A DNA stretch of 64,000 bases from Myotis daubentonii (lineage: Eukaryota; Chordata; Mammalia; Chiroptera; Vespertilionidae). Position numbers and translations under genes: made by a program. The stretch is from assembly GCF_963259705.1 (NCBI RefSeq), contig NC_081840.1, positions 112,998,074-113,062,073 of the forward strand. The letters are read 5' to 3'. Below, in pieces: positions 11,500 to 24,067 of the stretch (positions are counted from its first letter, which is position 1; each line of letters opens with the position of its first letter). Under the pieces are notes generated by a model that searched no databases, was not told where the DNA came from, and saw nothing but the letters and a program-made list of their open reading frames with translations.

Positions 11500-13329
11500 C
11501 ATAGAGAAGTAACAGGACCAGCAAGTCTGAAGGAGCAGCCCTCAGGCCCAGTGGGACAAGGGGAGGGAGCGGGTGCTGGAACCTGGAAGGAGACGGTCAT
11601 GTAGAGAAAGCACCTGAGATGACATTGTAAGGAACAAGGCGAGGGAATAAATACCCCAACTCACTCCCTTCCCTCCTTCCTGTCTCATGTTTGGCTTTCC
11701 ACTGGCCGAAGCGTTTGGAGGAGCAAGAGAAAAATAATCTGGTATAATAGCGGATTGGTTGCATAAAGCAATGGAGAACTCTGCAGATATGAGCAAGAAT
11801 AAAGCAGGAAATGCCGAATACTGTGTACTGCAACATTGCCATTGGGCCCAAATGGTGCAGAATACCCTGTAAGGACGCCAGGCTACCAGGGTGCCTCTGC
11901 TTCCGTGGCACTGAGATTCCTGGAGTGGGCAAAGCATGCCCATGGAGGGCATCAGAGGGCGGGTGGGTGCACCTGACCAGAGAACCACAGGAAGAGAAGC
12001 AGTCAGCATCAAGGTCCAGAAAGGTCCACTAGTGGGGCCCATGAGGGGGCCACAGGCCACCACTGAACCCTCTCACAGAGCCCATACTAAGGGACCTCAC
12101 TGGGGTGGGTTTCACCCTGGATGCCCATTTGAACCACCGGGGAAGCTCTGAAAACTACCATATAGATCCTGGTCCTAAAAGCTCCCAACGAACTGGGTGA
12201 GGCTGGGCTGCTAAGTAAGAAGGTCCCAGCTGCATGTCGCTGCGCACTGTGCTGGCCCCCCTCCAGCTACTCCAGGATTCTGCATTCCTCGCCTTCAAAG
12301 CCCCCCCCCCCAGCTCACAAAACAGGGTTCTAGACACCCTCTCCTCTGCCACTGAAGCTGTGGCGACAGGAAGTGATGCGCCCTGCCTCTCTTCTCTGTA
12401 GGGCTGGGGCACAGTGTGAGCCCCCTTGTTACAGTGGTATGGGTGTGTCAGGCATTCTTGCTGAAGCTATTGCTACTAGAAGAGAAAATAGTAATGTAGC
12501 AACAGGTCACCTTGCGGATTTGAAGACCTGGACACAGTAACTCTGAGTAATATAGTCCACAATCCTGGCTGGGTCATGGCCTGGAGAAAATGTGGCTCCT
12601 TAAAATGATATAGAATGATGTAAAAGCAGGTTAAGATTCACAAAGCTGAATACAGTCAATAAAAACTGTGAAAAGATTGGGTAACATTAGGAAACAAATA
12701 AACAAAAAATCAACCCTAAAAATGCACTATTTAAAACAGACCTCACCAAGTAACAGCATCTGCAACCAGTTGGCCCGCACCACCCAGGTGTTCTCCCACC
12801 AGGGCTGCGGAACACAGCTCCCAGCCTCCGCCCCGTTTCAAAGGCTCCATTTCCTCCCAACAGCTGTTTTTCTAAATTTGGAATGTAAAGTTTACCACTC
12901 ACACAGTTTCAATTAAGATGACATATGCTTTATGAGAACAACACTCAGTCTACCTCCTGTAAAATCAACCCTTCTTAAAATCAAGATTCCTGTTTCTAAG
13001 CAGGTCAGTGAGCAGAACTGCAAAGATGCGTTGAGAGAGAATTGTTTCTGGAACACTCGTCTGGGAATGAAGGAAAATTCCTCAGAGAGACAATCCTAGT
13101 TTGTCTGATGTGGAATTCTGCCGGTGAGGGGAGCCAAGCCTTTGTCCACTGACAAAAGCAAAGAAACCTTTCACTCGGAGGTTCTCGCTCGGAACTTTGA
13201 GTGAGAGCAGCAGTATGGACTTGCCGGCGGTCGGAGCCTGCTGGCAAAGCCCCTACTCAGATGAGCTTTTCACAGGTACTCAGGAGAGTTAGTCTAGAAT
13301 GGGTCAGCTCCAGCTGGTGGGGATGATGA
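11500..13329. other. Unique sequence, nothing recognised
   Basis: Open frames at 11542-12063 and 11597-11932 on the minus strand overlap each other in different frames and show no domain. About 12110-12190 looks faintly MER5-like. A run of 11 C lies at about 12301-12311. Confidence 0.5.
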
Positions 13330-13560
13330 TAATGAATGACAAGTTACAATATTTATTGAGCACTTAATTTGTGAGGACTGCACGCAGAGCATTTTACTGT
13401 ATTAAGTTTATAAGAATGAAATATTTACAACAACCTCATAACATGGCTACTACTATTATGCATCTTCATGGCACAGAGGCGGGTAAGTCACATGGTCACC
13501 GGTTACCTGTTAGTTGGCAGACAGGCTAGGATTCCAACCCACCATGCGGCTCCAGAGCCC
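13330..13560 (-). repeat. MIR SINE
   Basis: Antisense MIR: TATTTATTGAGCACTTA, CCTCATAACATGGCTACTAC, GGCACAGAGGCGGGTAAGTC, and AGGATTCCAACCCACC. Confidence 0.85.
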
Positions 13561-13624
13561 AGGCTCCCAACCACTGCACAGAGGCTCTCACAACCAATGC
13601 TACTGAGCTCTGTGGATGATCTTA

Positions 13625-13775
13625 CTTGAATCTTTCTGACAACACTGCAAGGAAGGTTTTATCAACCCATTTTATAGATAAGATAGCTGAGAAATAAACA
13701 GTTTGGGGGACTTGTCTAAGGTGGCATACGTCATAGGTCGCTTAGGCAGGATTTGAACCCAGGTGTGTCTGAGCA
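13625..13775 (-). repeat. MIR SINE fragment
   Basis: Antisense MIR: CCCATTTTATAGATAAGATA, then GGCAGGATTTGAACCCAGGT, the tRNA-related B-box region. Confidence 0.85.
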
Positions 13776-14409
13776 GAGTAGTGTTTGCTCCCGAGCACGG
13801 CAAAAGGCAAATATCTGACTGAGGTCACAGAGAGGCCAGGGTAGGATCAAAGGGGGAAACGGGAAGCGGTGGGCTAGGAGGCCTCAGAGGAGCACACGAG
13901 ACCCAGTATGCCACCTCAGAGCTGACCCTGGTGAGCAAGAGGGGCCATTGGAGAGGTGAGAGTGGAACACCCTACTCTCAAGGGATGAAACAAAAGGGAT
14001 TAAGCACATGTACCATTAAGCACATGTAAGGGAGGCAGGGACTCCTGTAAGAACATTCTGGAAACTCTGGCACCTGCCCCTCCCTCCATGGATCTGATTT
14101 TTGGATACCTCCACCTGCTTGCTTTCATCCTTAGTTCTGAATGTTACCTCACGAGGGCCAGTGTGCTCACATTTGTTGTCAGGCATAGCTGGTGTGGGGC
14201 GGGGACAAGCCACAGAGGCAGCAGCCAGAGACAGATGCCCTGCTGGAGAGGGGCCCACAACATAGGAAGGCCAGGGGTGCTCCTGAGACGTCAAGGCCCC
14301 GAACCAGCAAGTTCTTTCTGGTTTTGCTTCATAAATATATTTTTGCTTAGCTTAAAAGCTCAAAAATAAAGAGCCTGATAACTTTAAATGCACTGCCAAA
14401 CTTTTGAAC

Positions 14410-14620
14410 TGTGTAAGAGTTTAAAGTCCTGACTCAGCCACTTACTAGCTTTGTGAACTTGAGCAAGTCAGTTAATTTGTCTCACTCGGTTTCATCATCT
14501 ATAAAATGGGAATAATACCAGTATTTACCTAATAAGGTTATTATGAAAATTAAATTAATCAATACATATAAAATGCTTAGAATAGCACCTGGTTCTCCAC
14601 CACATAAATATTGGCAATTG
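14410..14620 (+). repeat. MIR SINE
   Basis: Sense MIR: CTCAGCCACTTACTAGCTTT, CTTGAGCAAGTCAGTTAATT, TTTCATCATCTATAAAATGG, and AAATGCTTAGAATAGCACCT. Confidence 0.9.
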
Positions 14621-14866
14621 ATATTTTCTAGCTGTGTTTTTTTTTTTTATCAGATTTTAAAAGCCCTTTATATTGAGATTACAGAAGTGCAGCATTCACA
14701 TGGCTCTATATAGTCAACCTCTAAGACAGAAATCTAAATTTTCAGTTTTGCTGGTGCCCCCCAGGGTGGGGAGTGAATAGAATAACAAATTACAAAATCC
14801 CGTTCCATAATCTTTGGATGCAAAATCATCATTCTAATAAAGTTCTGACTTTTAAAAATCAAATGT

Positions 14867-15075
14867 ATTGGGGCAACATTTGTTAATAACATTTCATAAA
14901 TTTCAGGTTTACAACATTATAATACGTCTGTATACAGTATTGCATGCTTATGATCTATTTTCCTTCTGTTATCATATATTTAGCCCCCTTTCCTCTTCAT
15001 CCTCTCCCCCGCCCCATTCCCCTCTGGTAACCACCATTCTGTCTGTATTTATGAATTTTGTTTTATCAAAGCTCT
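14867..15075 (-). mobile_element. L1 3' end fragment
   Basis: Antisense L1 3' UTR: TATTGGGGCAACATTTGTTA, AGGTTTACAACATTATAATA, and CCTCTGGTAACCACCATTCT. The sense strand is minus. Confidence 0.75.
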
Positions 15076-15175
15076 GATTTTTGATAAATTAGTGGTAATT
15101 GTGAATTGCTTCTAGAAAAAAAATGAAAAGTTTAGTTTTATAAAAAACTACTTTAAATACTACTAGATCTTCAGG

Positions 15176-15560
15176 TTAGGGGACCTCTTATACATCCTGT
15201 TTAAAGCCAAGAGGTTGTTTCATGCCTTTAGACCTTTGCACAAGTTGGTCTCTACCTATGATGTCTCCATCTCCATTTCCATAGGCCTACTGAATGCCTA
15301 TTCATACGTCAAAATCCAGCTCAGGCATATTATCTGTGCTACTTAGATATTGTGCATATATTTCTACTGTATGCTTTTCTCTATGATATAATTGCATATG
15401 TTTAGCTTTTCCCCCTACATAATGAGCTCTGTGAAGACAAAAACCATGTTTCAATTCATCATGTAGCACATGGTGTTCATTCATCTATTCATTAGCAAAT
15501 ATTTATGGAAAGCTTACTCTATTTCAGGCAGCACGTGAAATACTGAGGCAGGATACAACA
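15176..15560 (+). mobile_element. L2 LINE 3' end
   Basis: Typical L2 tail order: TTTGCACAAGTTGGTCTCTA, CTATTCATACGTCAAAATCC, TAATGAGCTCTGTGAAGACA, then CATTAGCAAATATTTATGG. Confidence 0.75.
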
Positions 15561-16234
15561 GTGAGAAAGACCAGTGTAGTGGAGATCATGGGCAGGGGAA
15601 TAACCATATTATGAATTTCCTGCTTTCCTCCCCCAAAAGAGCAGTCTTCCCAAGATATATTTGGTGTATATGTGTTGAAGCATAGTTGAATACATGTCCA
15701 GCTAAATGTATTTGCATGGGTGCTGTTTAGCAGGTAGATATCTGTGCCTCACTTCACCAGAAAGGGGCTATCAGAATAAGTTGGTAGAGAGCTTTTCAGC
15801 TTTGAAAGCAGCCACCACTATATGTCTGTGGACCTGTGAGGCATGGGGGAGCCATACCAAGGACATCCTTGCATTGTTCTTTCACTATTCACTGTGGCTG
15901 TTGACGTGGGAACCTGCTGTTGCTTTCTGAGAACTGGTAAATCTGGAATTGCGACCTCAGTCAACTGAAACTCTGATGTTGTATGAAGACCAGGCATATT
16001 TGTGCACTCCAAGGTACCACACTGGCACAGAAGCGTGGGGCATGGGCAGTTCAGGGCCCGGGAAGTCAGCATCGTTTATAACATGGAGAAACTGTTTTCA
16101 GCAGAATCCTCTTTGGAAGTGAGCTGTAGATGTTTGAGAAAAATATCCCAGGTCAAATGTGAAGTGTGAAGGGAGCCTGATCATATATCAAACTAGGCAG
16201 GGCAAGAAAGATGGATGGTTATTGTTATAGGTCT
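15561..16234. other. Unique sequence, nothing recognised
   Basis: No repeat that I can name and no supported gene. The 74- and 84-codon frames on opposite strands overlap and look like chance. Confidence 0.5.
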
Positions 16235-16250
16235 AAGAGTCTGCAGAATG

Positions 16251-16469
16251 GCCCTAAACGGTTTGGCTCAGCGGATAGAGCATCAGCCTGCGGACTCAAG
16301 GGTCCCAGGTTCAATTCCGGTCAAGGGCATGTACCTTGGTTGCGGGCACATCCCCTATAGGAGGCGTGCAAGAGGCAGCTGATCCATGTTTCTCTCTCAT
16401 CGATGTTTCTAACTTTCTATCCTTCTCCCCTCCTCTCTGTAAAAAATCAATAAAATATATTTTTAAAAA
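16251..16469 (+). mobile_element. Ves SINE
   Basis: Head GGTTTGGCTCAGCGGATAGA, B box GGTTCAATTCC, CT-rich body and AATAAAATATATTTTT tail. The 16-bp target duplication AAGAGTCTGCAGAATG/AAGAGTCTGCAGGATG flanks it (16235-16250 and 16470-16485). Confidence 0.97.
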
Positions 16470-16499
16470 AAGAGTCTGCAGGATGTCCTCCAATATTTA

Positions 16500-16960
16500 T
16501 TCTCCCTTCCTTCCATAGTAATAGAACACCCAGGTGTTAGCTGGGCACAGGTCTGCCCAGAATACAGCCTATATTTCCCAGCCTACCTTGTAACTCGATG
16601 TGGCCATGTAACTAAGTTGTGGCCAATAGAAGGGAGGCAGAAGGCCATGTGCAACTTCTAGGAAATGTTCTTAAAGGGGGAGCACATGACCTTCTTGCAG
16701 GCTGGAATGTATGTGTAAAGCTGGAGCTACCGCAGTCGTTTTGGATGGTGAGATGAAAGGTCCCGTACTAAGGAAAGCAAAACTGCCTGCCACTCTCTGA
16801 CTTCCTTAATGTGAGAGGTAAAATCACCTCTCATGATCATTTAATCTTCAGTAAAGTTGGCTAGTTCATAAAAAATAGCTGCATACCATGTGGTTTTGTG
16901 TGGAAAATAGATTTGGGAGTTTAACTAACAAGGACACAAACCAATGCAGCACATGAAGGT
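16500..16960 (+). mobile_element. Probable old LTR remnant (MaLR-like)
   Basis: TATTTCCCAGCCTACCTTGT, GTGGCCATGTAACTAAGTTG, GTGGCCAATAGAAGGGAGG and AAGCTGGAGCTACCGCAG occur in the order seen in common mammalian MaLR-like LTRs. It looks like the same family as 7226-7545. Confidence 0.45.
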
Positions 16961-19088
16961 GTGGAAGTGAAGAAGCATAGAGAAGCATGAAAAAGCAAGC
17001 CCCTAGTCTCTGGAAATCATGGGAAGTGCCTTAGGTTTCTAGGCCTTTTCCATCTGAGTTTAATAAGATTTCTTGGAGGGAAAAATTGAGTTAATAGTCA
17101 AAATATGTAAGTTGGATTATAAATGTGAGGGCAATACCTCAGAGGGAACGTCCAGTTAAGGTTCTGGTGAGGAAGGCTCTCTAAGTTGGGAACCTCATGT
17201 CCAATCCAGTGTCGCCGGAGTGAAGCTGACGGGCAAGAGGGGAGGACTGGGAGATGAGCAGAGGCCAGGCATGAAAGGCCGCAGAGACCCGTTAGGTGAA
17301 GATTTCAGTCTAAGGGCAATGAGGCTGTAGTTTCTCCAGGTTTAATCAGAGGAGCCCGAGATGGGCGCTGCCTTCTGGAAAGGTAGCCCTGGCTGCAGCA
17401 CAGAAAACAGATCAGAGACTAGCCAGCATGAGGCGGGGGAGTCCATGTCCAGGCCAGGGCAGCAAACTAAGCAAGAGGTAAAGGCGGCTTCCACCAGGGG
17501 ATGGAAGAGCAGCAACTGAGATACATCCAGAGGGGAACACCAGCACCTGAGGGGTGAAGAGGAATGAAACCAGAGTCTGCAGAGGGGTTTCTGCCTCAGG
17601 GCCAGAGAAGGGAGGCCTGTCAGGTAACGGACATGACCTCTTTGACTTTTGAGGGCCTCTATGTGGAGGCCTTGGAGCGCAGGCAGGCAGTGAGGGTCTG
17701 TAGCATATCCAGGTCTGACCTTGTTCCCCTGACCCAGTTTCTCCTCCTCAGGACTCGATTTCCCAAGCTAAGTGGAAGAGGGGAAGAAAGGAGGAAGAAG
17801 AAATAGCCTCTAGATTCTCAAGGAAGGGTAGGTCAGACCCCCTTTCCTGCATCAATTTCTTCCCGGGTCCTTGGACAGTTCACGCCTTTGTCACAGAAAA
17901 CTTGAGCACTTACCCCCCATGGAACTGCCAATAAATATCATGAATAGGCATTCTCCTCTTTGTCACTATTTAAAACTCATGTGAAGTGGCCAAAGCATTC
18001 TTTCCCTTCCACTCCCTACTCCAGCTGATACCATGGCTTTATAAACAAGAAAGCAACAAAGCAAGTTTTGGGAAATAGACCATTAGATTAAGCTTTTCCC
18101 AACAGGGGAGACAAATACCAACAATGTAACTGAAGTTTGATTTACATGTAGGTAACTTGGGCTGCAGAGATAAAAAGTCTGGGCAAATACAAATTTTAAA
18201 TTTAAATGCACGTCACCCAGATTTTAAATAATGAGTCCCCTTTCCTTTGGGCTCATTAAATTTGAAGCCAAAGAGAGAGGCCAGGGGGAAAATAAAGCAT
18301 AAATCTATCATTTAGCTTTATAATGTAGAAAAGGCTTGAAACTCCCCAAAAGGTAGCAGGAACAGCTTTTAAATCCTGCCTTTTCTCTGCCCTGTCTACT
18401 TCTCACAGCCACCCTAATTAACTGCAGTGCAAGTGTCAAACCCTGGAACCACAGCCAAGATGCAGCAGGAGCCTGAGCTGCGAAGTTCAAAGGGGATCAT
18501 TTGTTTATTACTATTATGTAATGATGGAGGCAGCCACACTGAGCATCCTGGGGGAGATCCTGCTTCAATTAATAAAAACCTTGTTTTCTTCAAAGTGAAA
18601 TACAAGAAGGGATTAATACATTTGAAAATGAGTATAAACAGGCTCATTTAGTAAAGAATTTCAGTGGCTAAAAGCTCAGATTTCCTAGCTTTTAAGGGAG
18701 AGCCAAGAGTCCGAGTTCTGTTGCAAGTCACTCACCCACCAGGAAACAACTCGGAGAAGGGCCACACACAAGCACAAATTCTACTTAGTTTGAAGGTTTT
18801 AAATGTTCACTTCCACTTACCATTTAGGGGATATACATTGATGTTTAGAATGCATATATTCACTATCCTAGGTAGGGAGTTAACGATTTAAGGGAAAAGG
18901 TGATATTTTCATCTCTCAGTCTAATTTGTAATCATAGTTTTGGAAGACCACAGAATAAATGAGCAATTGGTAGCTGGCGACCTAAGTGGAGCTTATGAAT
19001 CAGGATTCTAAGAATTCTTGGTCAGAAACAATGTACATCTCATTCCTGGAAGAAACACAGGAGCAAGCTCCTTGACATTGGTCTTGGT
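16961..19088. other. Unique sequence with traces of an old dispersed repeat
   Basis: About 17160-17420 (GGCAATGAGGCTGTAG, TAGCCCTGGCTGCAGCACAG) has the wording of a diffuse ancient mammalian repeat also hinted at in 33400-35190. About 18190-18310 is AT-rich with TAAT-type homeobox-like sites. No gene was seen. Confidence 0.45.
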
Positions 19089-19089
19089 G

Positions 19090-19131
<42 letters not shown>
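19089..19131. repeat. (ATT)n microsatellite
   Basis: About 14 ATT units directly at the left edge of the L1 fragment that follows. Confidence 0.97.
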
Positions 19132-19132
19132 G

Positions 19133-20480
19133 GATTTGACATCAAAAGCAAAGGCAACAAGAGCAAAAATAAACATCACACTAATATCAAACTAAAAAGC
19201 TTCTGCATAGCAAAGGAACCATCAACAAAATGAAAAGACAATCTAGGGAACTGGAGAAAATATTTGCAAATCATAAATCTGAGAAGGAGTTAATAGTCAA
19301 AATACATAAAGAACTCATACAGCAGAAAACCAATGTGATTAAAAAATGGACAGAAAAAAATAATAGATGTTTCTCCAAAAAAGCATGCAAATGGCCAACA
19401 AGTATATGAAAAGATGCTCAATATCACCACTCATCAAATAAATGCAAATTAAAATCACAATGATAGATCACCTCACACCAGTCAGAATGTCTGTCATAAA
19501 AAAGGCAAGAGATAAAAAGTGTTGGTGAAGATGTGGAAAAAAGGAAACCCTTGTGCACTGTTGGTGGGATTGTAAATTGTTGCAACCACAATGGTAAAAA
19601 GTATGGAGGGTTCCTCAAATGTTAAAAATAGAGCCACCATATGACCTAGCAATTCCACTTCTAGGTCTATATACCAAGTAAGTGAAATCACTATCTCAAA
19701 GAGAGAGTGTAAACTTCACAGTGAAAACAGGAACTAGTATTGTATTCGCTTACAATTCCAGAAGGAAAGGCACAACTCAAAGAGATATCTGCACTTCCAT
19801 GTTCACTGTGGCATTCTTTACAACAGCCCGGACGTGGAAACAACCTGAGTGTCCACAGAGGAATAAATGGCTAAAGAAAATGTGAGATATCTATCTATAT
19901 CTATATCTATATCTAATCTATATCTATATCATCTATATCTATCTATCTATTATCTATCTATGAATATTATTCAGCCATAAAAAGGAAATCCTGTCATTTG
20001 TGACAATATAGATGGACCTTAAGGGCATTATGCTAAGTGACATAAATCAGACAGATAAAAGCAAATACTCTGTGACCTCATGTATATTTGGAATTAACAA
20101 AATAAAACTGAACTCATAGAAACAGAGAACGTGGTTACCAGGGCAGGGAGTGGGAGGTGGGAGAAATGGGTGAAAATGATGAAAGTTATAAACTTCTAGT
20201 TATGAGTACTAAGTCAAGTCTGTGGATGTAATATGTTGCATGGTAACTATAGTTAACAAAGTATTGCACATATTTGAAAGATGCTAAAGAATAGAGGTTA
20301 AAAGTTCTTATCACAAGTCAAAAAATTATAACTACGTGAGGGGAAGGATGTTACCTAAACTTATTAGGGTAATCAGTTCACAATATATACATACATCAAA
20401 TCATTATGCTGTACACCTTAAACTAATACAATGTTATATGTCAGTTATTTCTCAATAAAACTGGGATAAACAAAACAAAA
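19133..20480 (+). mobile_element. L1 LINE 3' portion (ORF2 C-terminus plus 3' UTR)
   Basis: Sense L1 landmarks: AAAAGCTTCTGCATAGCAAA, ATGGCCAACAAGTATATGAA, ATGCTCAATATCACCACTCA, CACTGTTGGTGGGATTGTAA, TATTATTCAGCCATAAAAAG and, at the end, ATTTCTCAATAAAACTGGG. Stops and indels break the frame. It is 5'-truncated and contains its own TATC microsatellite. Confidence 0.93.
19886..19962. repeat. (TATC)n compound microsatellite inside the L1
   Basis: Alternating TATC and TATATC units, placed between the recognisable L1 motifs AAATGGCTAAAGAAAATG and TTCAGCCATAAAAAGGAA. Confidence 0.93.
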
Positions 20481-21714
20481 CTTTAAAAAAAGAAAGAAAA
20501 ACATACATCTTTCAAAACTGGGGAAAAGATGGAGAGTTTTAAGTGTAAGCATGAGAGGGGAAAATAAGTAGGTGAGAATATGAGACTATGCTAGAAGACA
20601 ATGAGTGTGTCCCAGGAAAAAGCACCAGAGCTCTACATATTCCATTAAAAAATTAGGGCAAAAAAAAAATTAGGGAAAACTGAGTATGCTGCTCACAACT
20701 TAATGATCAACTATGGGTAACACAGTTATTTTGAATTGTTACCCTTGATGTTAAGTACCTTTTCATTCTTATCACCAAGAATGGTGGTAGGGACTCACTA
20801 CTACATTCAGCAAAATATAAAAATAAGTGAAAAGAAGTAAACCTCTAAGTTCACAGGTAATAAACAGTACTGGATGGGAAATGGAACCCAGTCTCTTCAT
20901 CTATTTTCCACCCACTGCCTTCCCAATCTTTCTGACCAGCAAATGGTAGGCTCTGTGATGTAGGGTCCAAGGTGGAGCGGGGTGATGTGTGCTCTACTTG
21001 TAGTAATTGATCCAACGGAAGTCATACCCTGGTGGGAAACAAGGTCTGCGCCAGAGCAGATTGTCTAAATCTAGTTATCAAATCTAAGACCCAAACAAAA
21101 TGTGCAAGTCAGGGCATGAAGCCAAAAAGATAGAAGAAATCATAGATCCTTACACATAAGGACGGACAACTAGGATGGTGAGTATAGGCATGTGTTTGAA
21201 AGAATTCCTAAGGTGGAACAGGGTTGACCAGGATGGCTTGTTATGGATTCATGTTTGGGTAGTTTGTGTAGTTGTACAGGGTGCATTAAAAAGTACTGAC
21301 ATGGCATGAACACATCTTGCACAGAAACTTACACTATATACTCAAATATTTAGTGATTTGAATTATGAAAATCCATGAACCTGAGAATGTAAGCATGGGA
21401 GAGTACAGACAAATGCAGTTAAATGGGGAGGGGGAGATGAACCCAGGACAACCAGAAAAAGCAGTTGATTAGGAGTTTAGAGACTTGGATTCTAATTAAG
21501 ATTATAACACTTATAAACAATATAGGATCAGGGCCAGGGGTCAGTCAATAGATACATCTTCGTGAACCTGGAAGTCCTCTAGACTGACCCAGGAGTTTGG
21601 TGGTTTGGGAGCTCAAGCAGAAGAAAGAATGGTCCCCAGTTTGCTCCATTCCCTTTCTCCCCTGGAGCAAGAAGCAGGTCACTATAACTGCCAATTGTGA
21701 ATGTCATAGACCCA
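20481..21714. other. Unique sequence, nothing recognised
   Basis: A short ACAGGGTGCATTAAAAAGTA at about 21278 resembles a mariner-type end, but I found no partner. No gene was seen. Confidence 0.45.
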
Positions 21715-22840
21715 GAATGCAGTGATTAATCAAGGCATCTGGCAAAATCTCTCAGGAAATTCTTGTGGACAAGATGGAGAAATGCAGACCAGATGACAGT
21801 ATAATTTGGGCAACACATAGCTGGCTCTCAATCTGCTCTTAAAGGGTGCTGATGGGAGAGGGAAGGGAGGTGTCTAGTAACTTGTCAAATGGCTTGGTCA
21901 CTGGTCCTATTCCACTACAAGTGAATTGAAAACAAAAATAGAGGAAACGCTGGTAAAAACTGCAGATGACACAAAGCTGCAAGAAATAACTAATACAATG
22001 AAGTCAAGATTAAGAGTAAGCAAATATAAAAATTACTTCAATGGACTGGAACGATGAGCTGGACCAACAAGATAGAATTGGATAGAGATAAATGTGAAAT
22101 CTTTAATTCAGGTTCAAAAAATAAATTCCATGAATACAGTGCTGAGAAGACCTAAACTGACAATAGTTCACTTCAACAAAAACTGAGCATTTTAGTTGAT
22201 CAGAGCCAAAAATAATCCAACAGCTTGACATGGCTGCAAAAAAAGCTCATGTAATCTCTGGTTACATCAATAGAAACATAACTTCCAAATTAATTGGAAG
22301 ACACAGTCCCACCAGGCCATGTCCTGTTCAGACATATGGACTGGCACAATGCCCTGCCAATAGACATCATGCAAAAAATACTTGTCGCACAACTGGAAGG
22401 ATCCGCTCCCACATTCTCAGATGGACCTTGAAATTAAGATGGTCAGGGATTTGGAAACTGTTCTCAGAGGAGAAGGCTGAACAAACATGGACTGTTTAAC
22501 CTGCAAAAGACTAAGGAGACCCACATGAGAGCAATTTTCAAATATTCAAAGAAATTTCACATTTGGTTTTGCTCCAGAGGGGGAAAAATTAAGGGTCAAT
22601 GGTCAGAATATCTGCAGAGATAAAATTTGGCTCAAATAGCAAATGAGAACTCTGACAATCAGAGGTAATAGTTGTAAGCCTTTTCTCATTGTTGATATTA
22701 AAGCAGAGTGGGGTGATCATCCATCACATCTGTAGTGTTCAGAATATATACCTGCATGCATTGGAAGGTAGGCCTGGAGGGTATCTGAGATTCTTTCCAA
22801 CTAGCCATAGGAGATAGGATCCTATGATGCCTCTTGTCTT
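21715..22840 (+). mobile_element. L3/CR1 LINE fossil, reverse transcriptase to 3' end
   Basis: Ordered sense landmarks of a CR1-clade LINE: ATTCTTGTGGACAAGATGGA, CTGCAGATGACACAAAGCTG, ATGGCTGCAAAAAAAGCTCA, TTACATCAATAGAAACATAA, GGAGAAGGCTGAACAAACAT, AATCAGAGGTAATAGTTG, and the 3' end TCTGAGATTCTTTCCAACTA with GGATCCTATGATG. It is much diverged and its frame is broken. L3 activity predates the eutherian radiation, so this is one of the oldest insertions here, and its length (about 1.1 kb) is large for such a fossil. Confidence 0.9.
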
Positions 22841-23344
22841 ATTCCTTTAGCTCCAGAATGAGTTTCCAACTCACTGGAGTTGGCTTGCCAACACACAAAG
22901 CCTTGTGCCAGGCAATCTTGGCTCTGGATTTCAAAGAAGCAGCTAACAAAAGAGCCTGGCCTGCGCTCCAGGACTGCAATCCATGAAATGGTAACCTTGT
23001 GAAAGGAGGTTCAGTTTTGTTTGTTCAATTTTCCTCAGTGCAAATACCAGGAGAGAAAAGGAAACTGAGAGTGCCCATGTGGCTTCATGACGGTGGAAGA
23101 AAATCCTGCTGGGAACCGTGATCAAAGCAGACTCTAACCTTGACTTTTCTGGACTGTGTTTTTTGTTTCTTAACAAACATCAAATCAAATGTTTGGAAAG
23201 GAATGCCTCTTTAAACAGTACTACATATAATATTGACACTGTTTGGTAGTCATATTTAATACTGATGGAACCTACAAATCCCAACAGCACCTTCAGTCCT
23301 TTATTTATAGTAACACTATGGGACTTTTCTACTGAAGGGGACTG
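22841..23344. other. Unique sequence, nothing recognised
   Basis: No repeat or exon recognised between the L3 fossil and the LTR. Confidence 0.5.
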
Positions 23345-24067
23345 AAAGTTATGACAGGCTACAGAGAGTGTGGTAGCTCACCCCTAAGTAGGCTCCAACA
23401 ATTCTTGCCTGCTGCTATTTACGCCCTTCTGAAGTTCCCTCACACACAGAATAAGGCTAATCTGTGTAACCAAAAAGATACATTGGAAATGATGAGGTGG
23501 CTTCTGAGGACAGGTCATAAAATGCATTGGGGTTGCTACCATGCGCTTTTTTGGATCATCTGGTGAAGGCAGTCGCCATATTGCTAAGACACTCAAGCAG
23601 CTTAGATGGTGAGGAACTGAGGCCTCCTACCAGGAGTTGTTTCCAACTTCCTAATCTTGTGAGTGAGCCATCTTGGGAGCAGGTTGTTTAGCCACAAACG
23701 TTTAGATGGCAAGAGACCAATTAACACCTGATGCCACCTTGATGCCAGTTCTCTCATAGACCCCAAGTCACAATCACCCAGTTCCTCTGCTCCTGAATTC
23801 CTGGCCCATGGACACTTTGTGAAATAATATTTTTTAAAATATGTTTTTATTGATTTTTAGAGAAAGAGAGAGAGCTAAACATTGATGAGAGAGAAACATC
23901 TATTGGCTGCCTCCTGCACATCCCCAACTGGGGATCAAGCCCGCAACCTGGGCATATGCATGGGATGATGTTCAACCACTGAGCCACAATGGAGAGGCAT
24001 ATCTATTATTATTTTTAAATGGCTAAGTTTTGGAGTAATTTGTTATACATCTAGAGATAACTGATAC
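23345..24067 (+). mobile_element. MaLR-type (MLT1-like) LTR split by a Ves SINE
   Basis: The 3' part reads GACACTTTGTGAAATAATA, then, after the SINE, AAATGGCTAAGTTTTGGAGT and AATTTGTTATACATCTAGAG with GATAACTGATACA. That is the typical MaLR LTR ending. The left boundary is approximate. Confidence 0.7.
23831..23996 (-). mobile_element. Ves SINE (short)
   Basis: Antisense Ves: TTTTTATTGATTTTTAGAGA, ACATTGATGAGAGAGAAACA, TGGCTGCCTCCTGCACATCC, CTGGGGATCAAGCCCGCAAC, TTCAACCACTGAGCCACA. The tRNA head is partly deleted. It is inserted in an LTR, near its 3' end. Confidence 0.93.

Noticed and set aside
11542..12063. 173-codon minus-strand open frame
   Set aside because: Overlaps a second long frame in the same strand, has no domain and no exon-like splice context.
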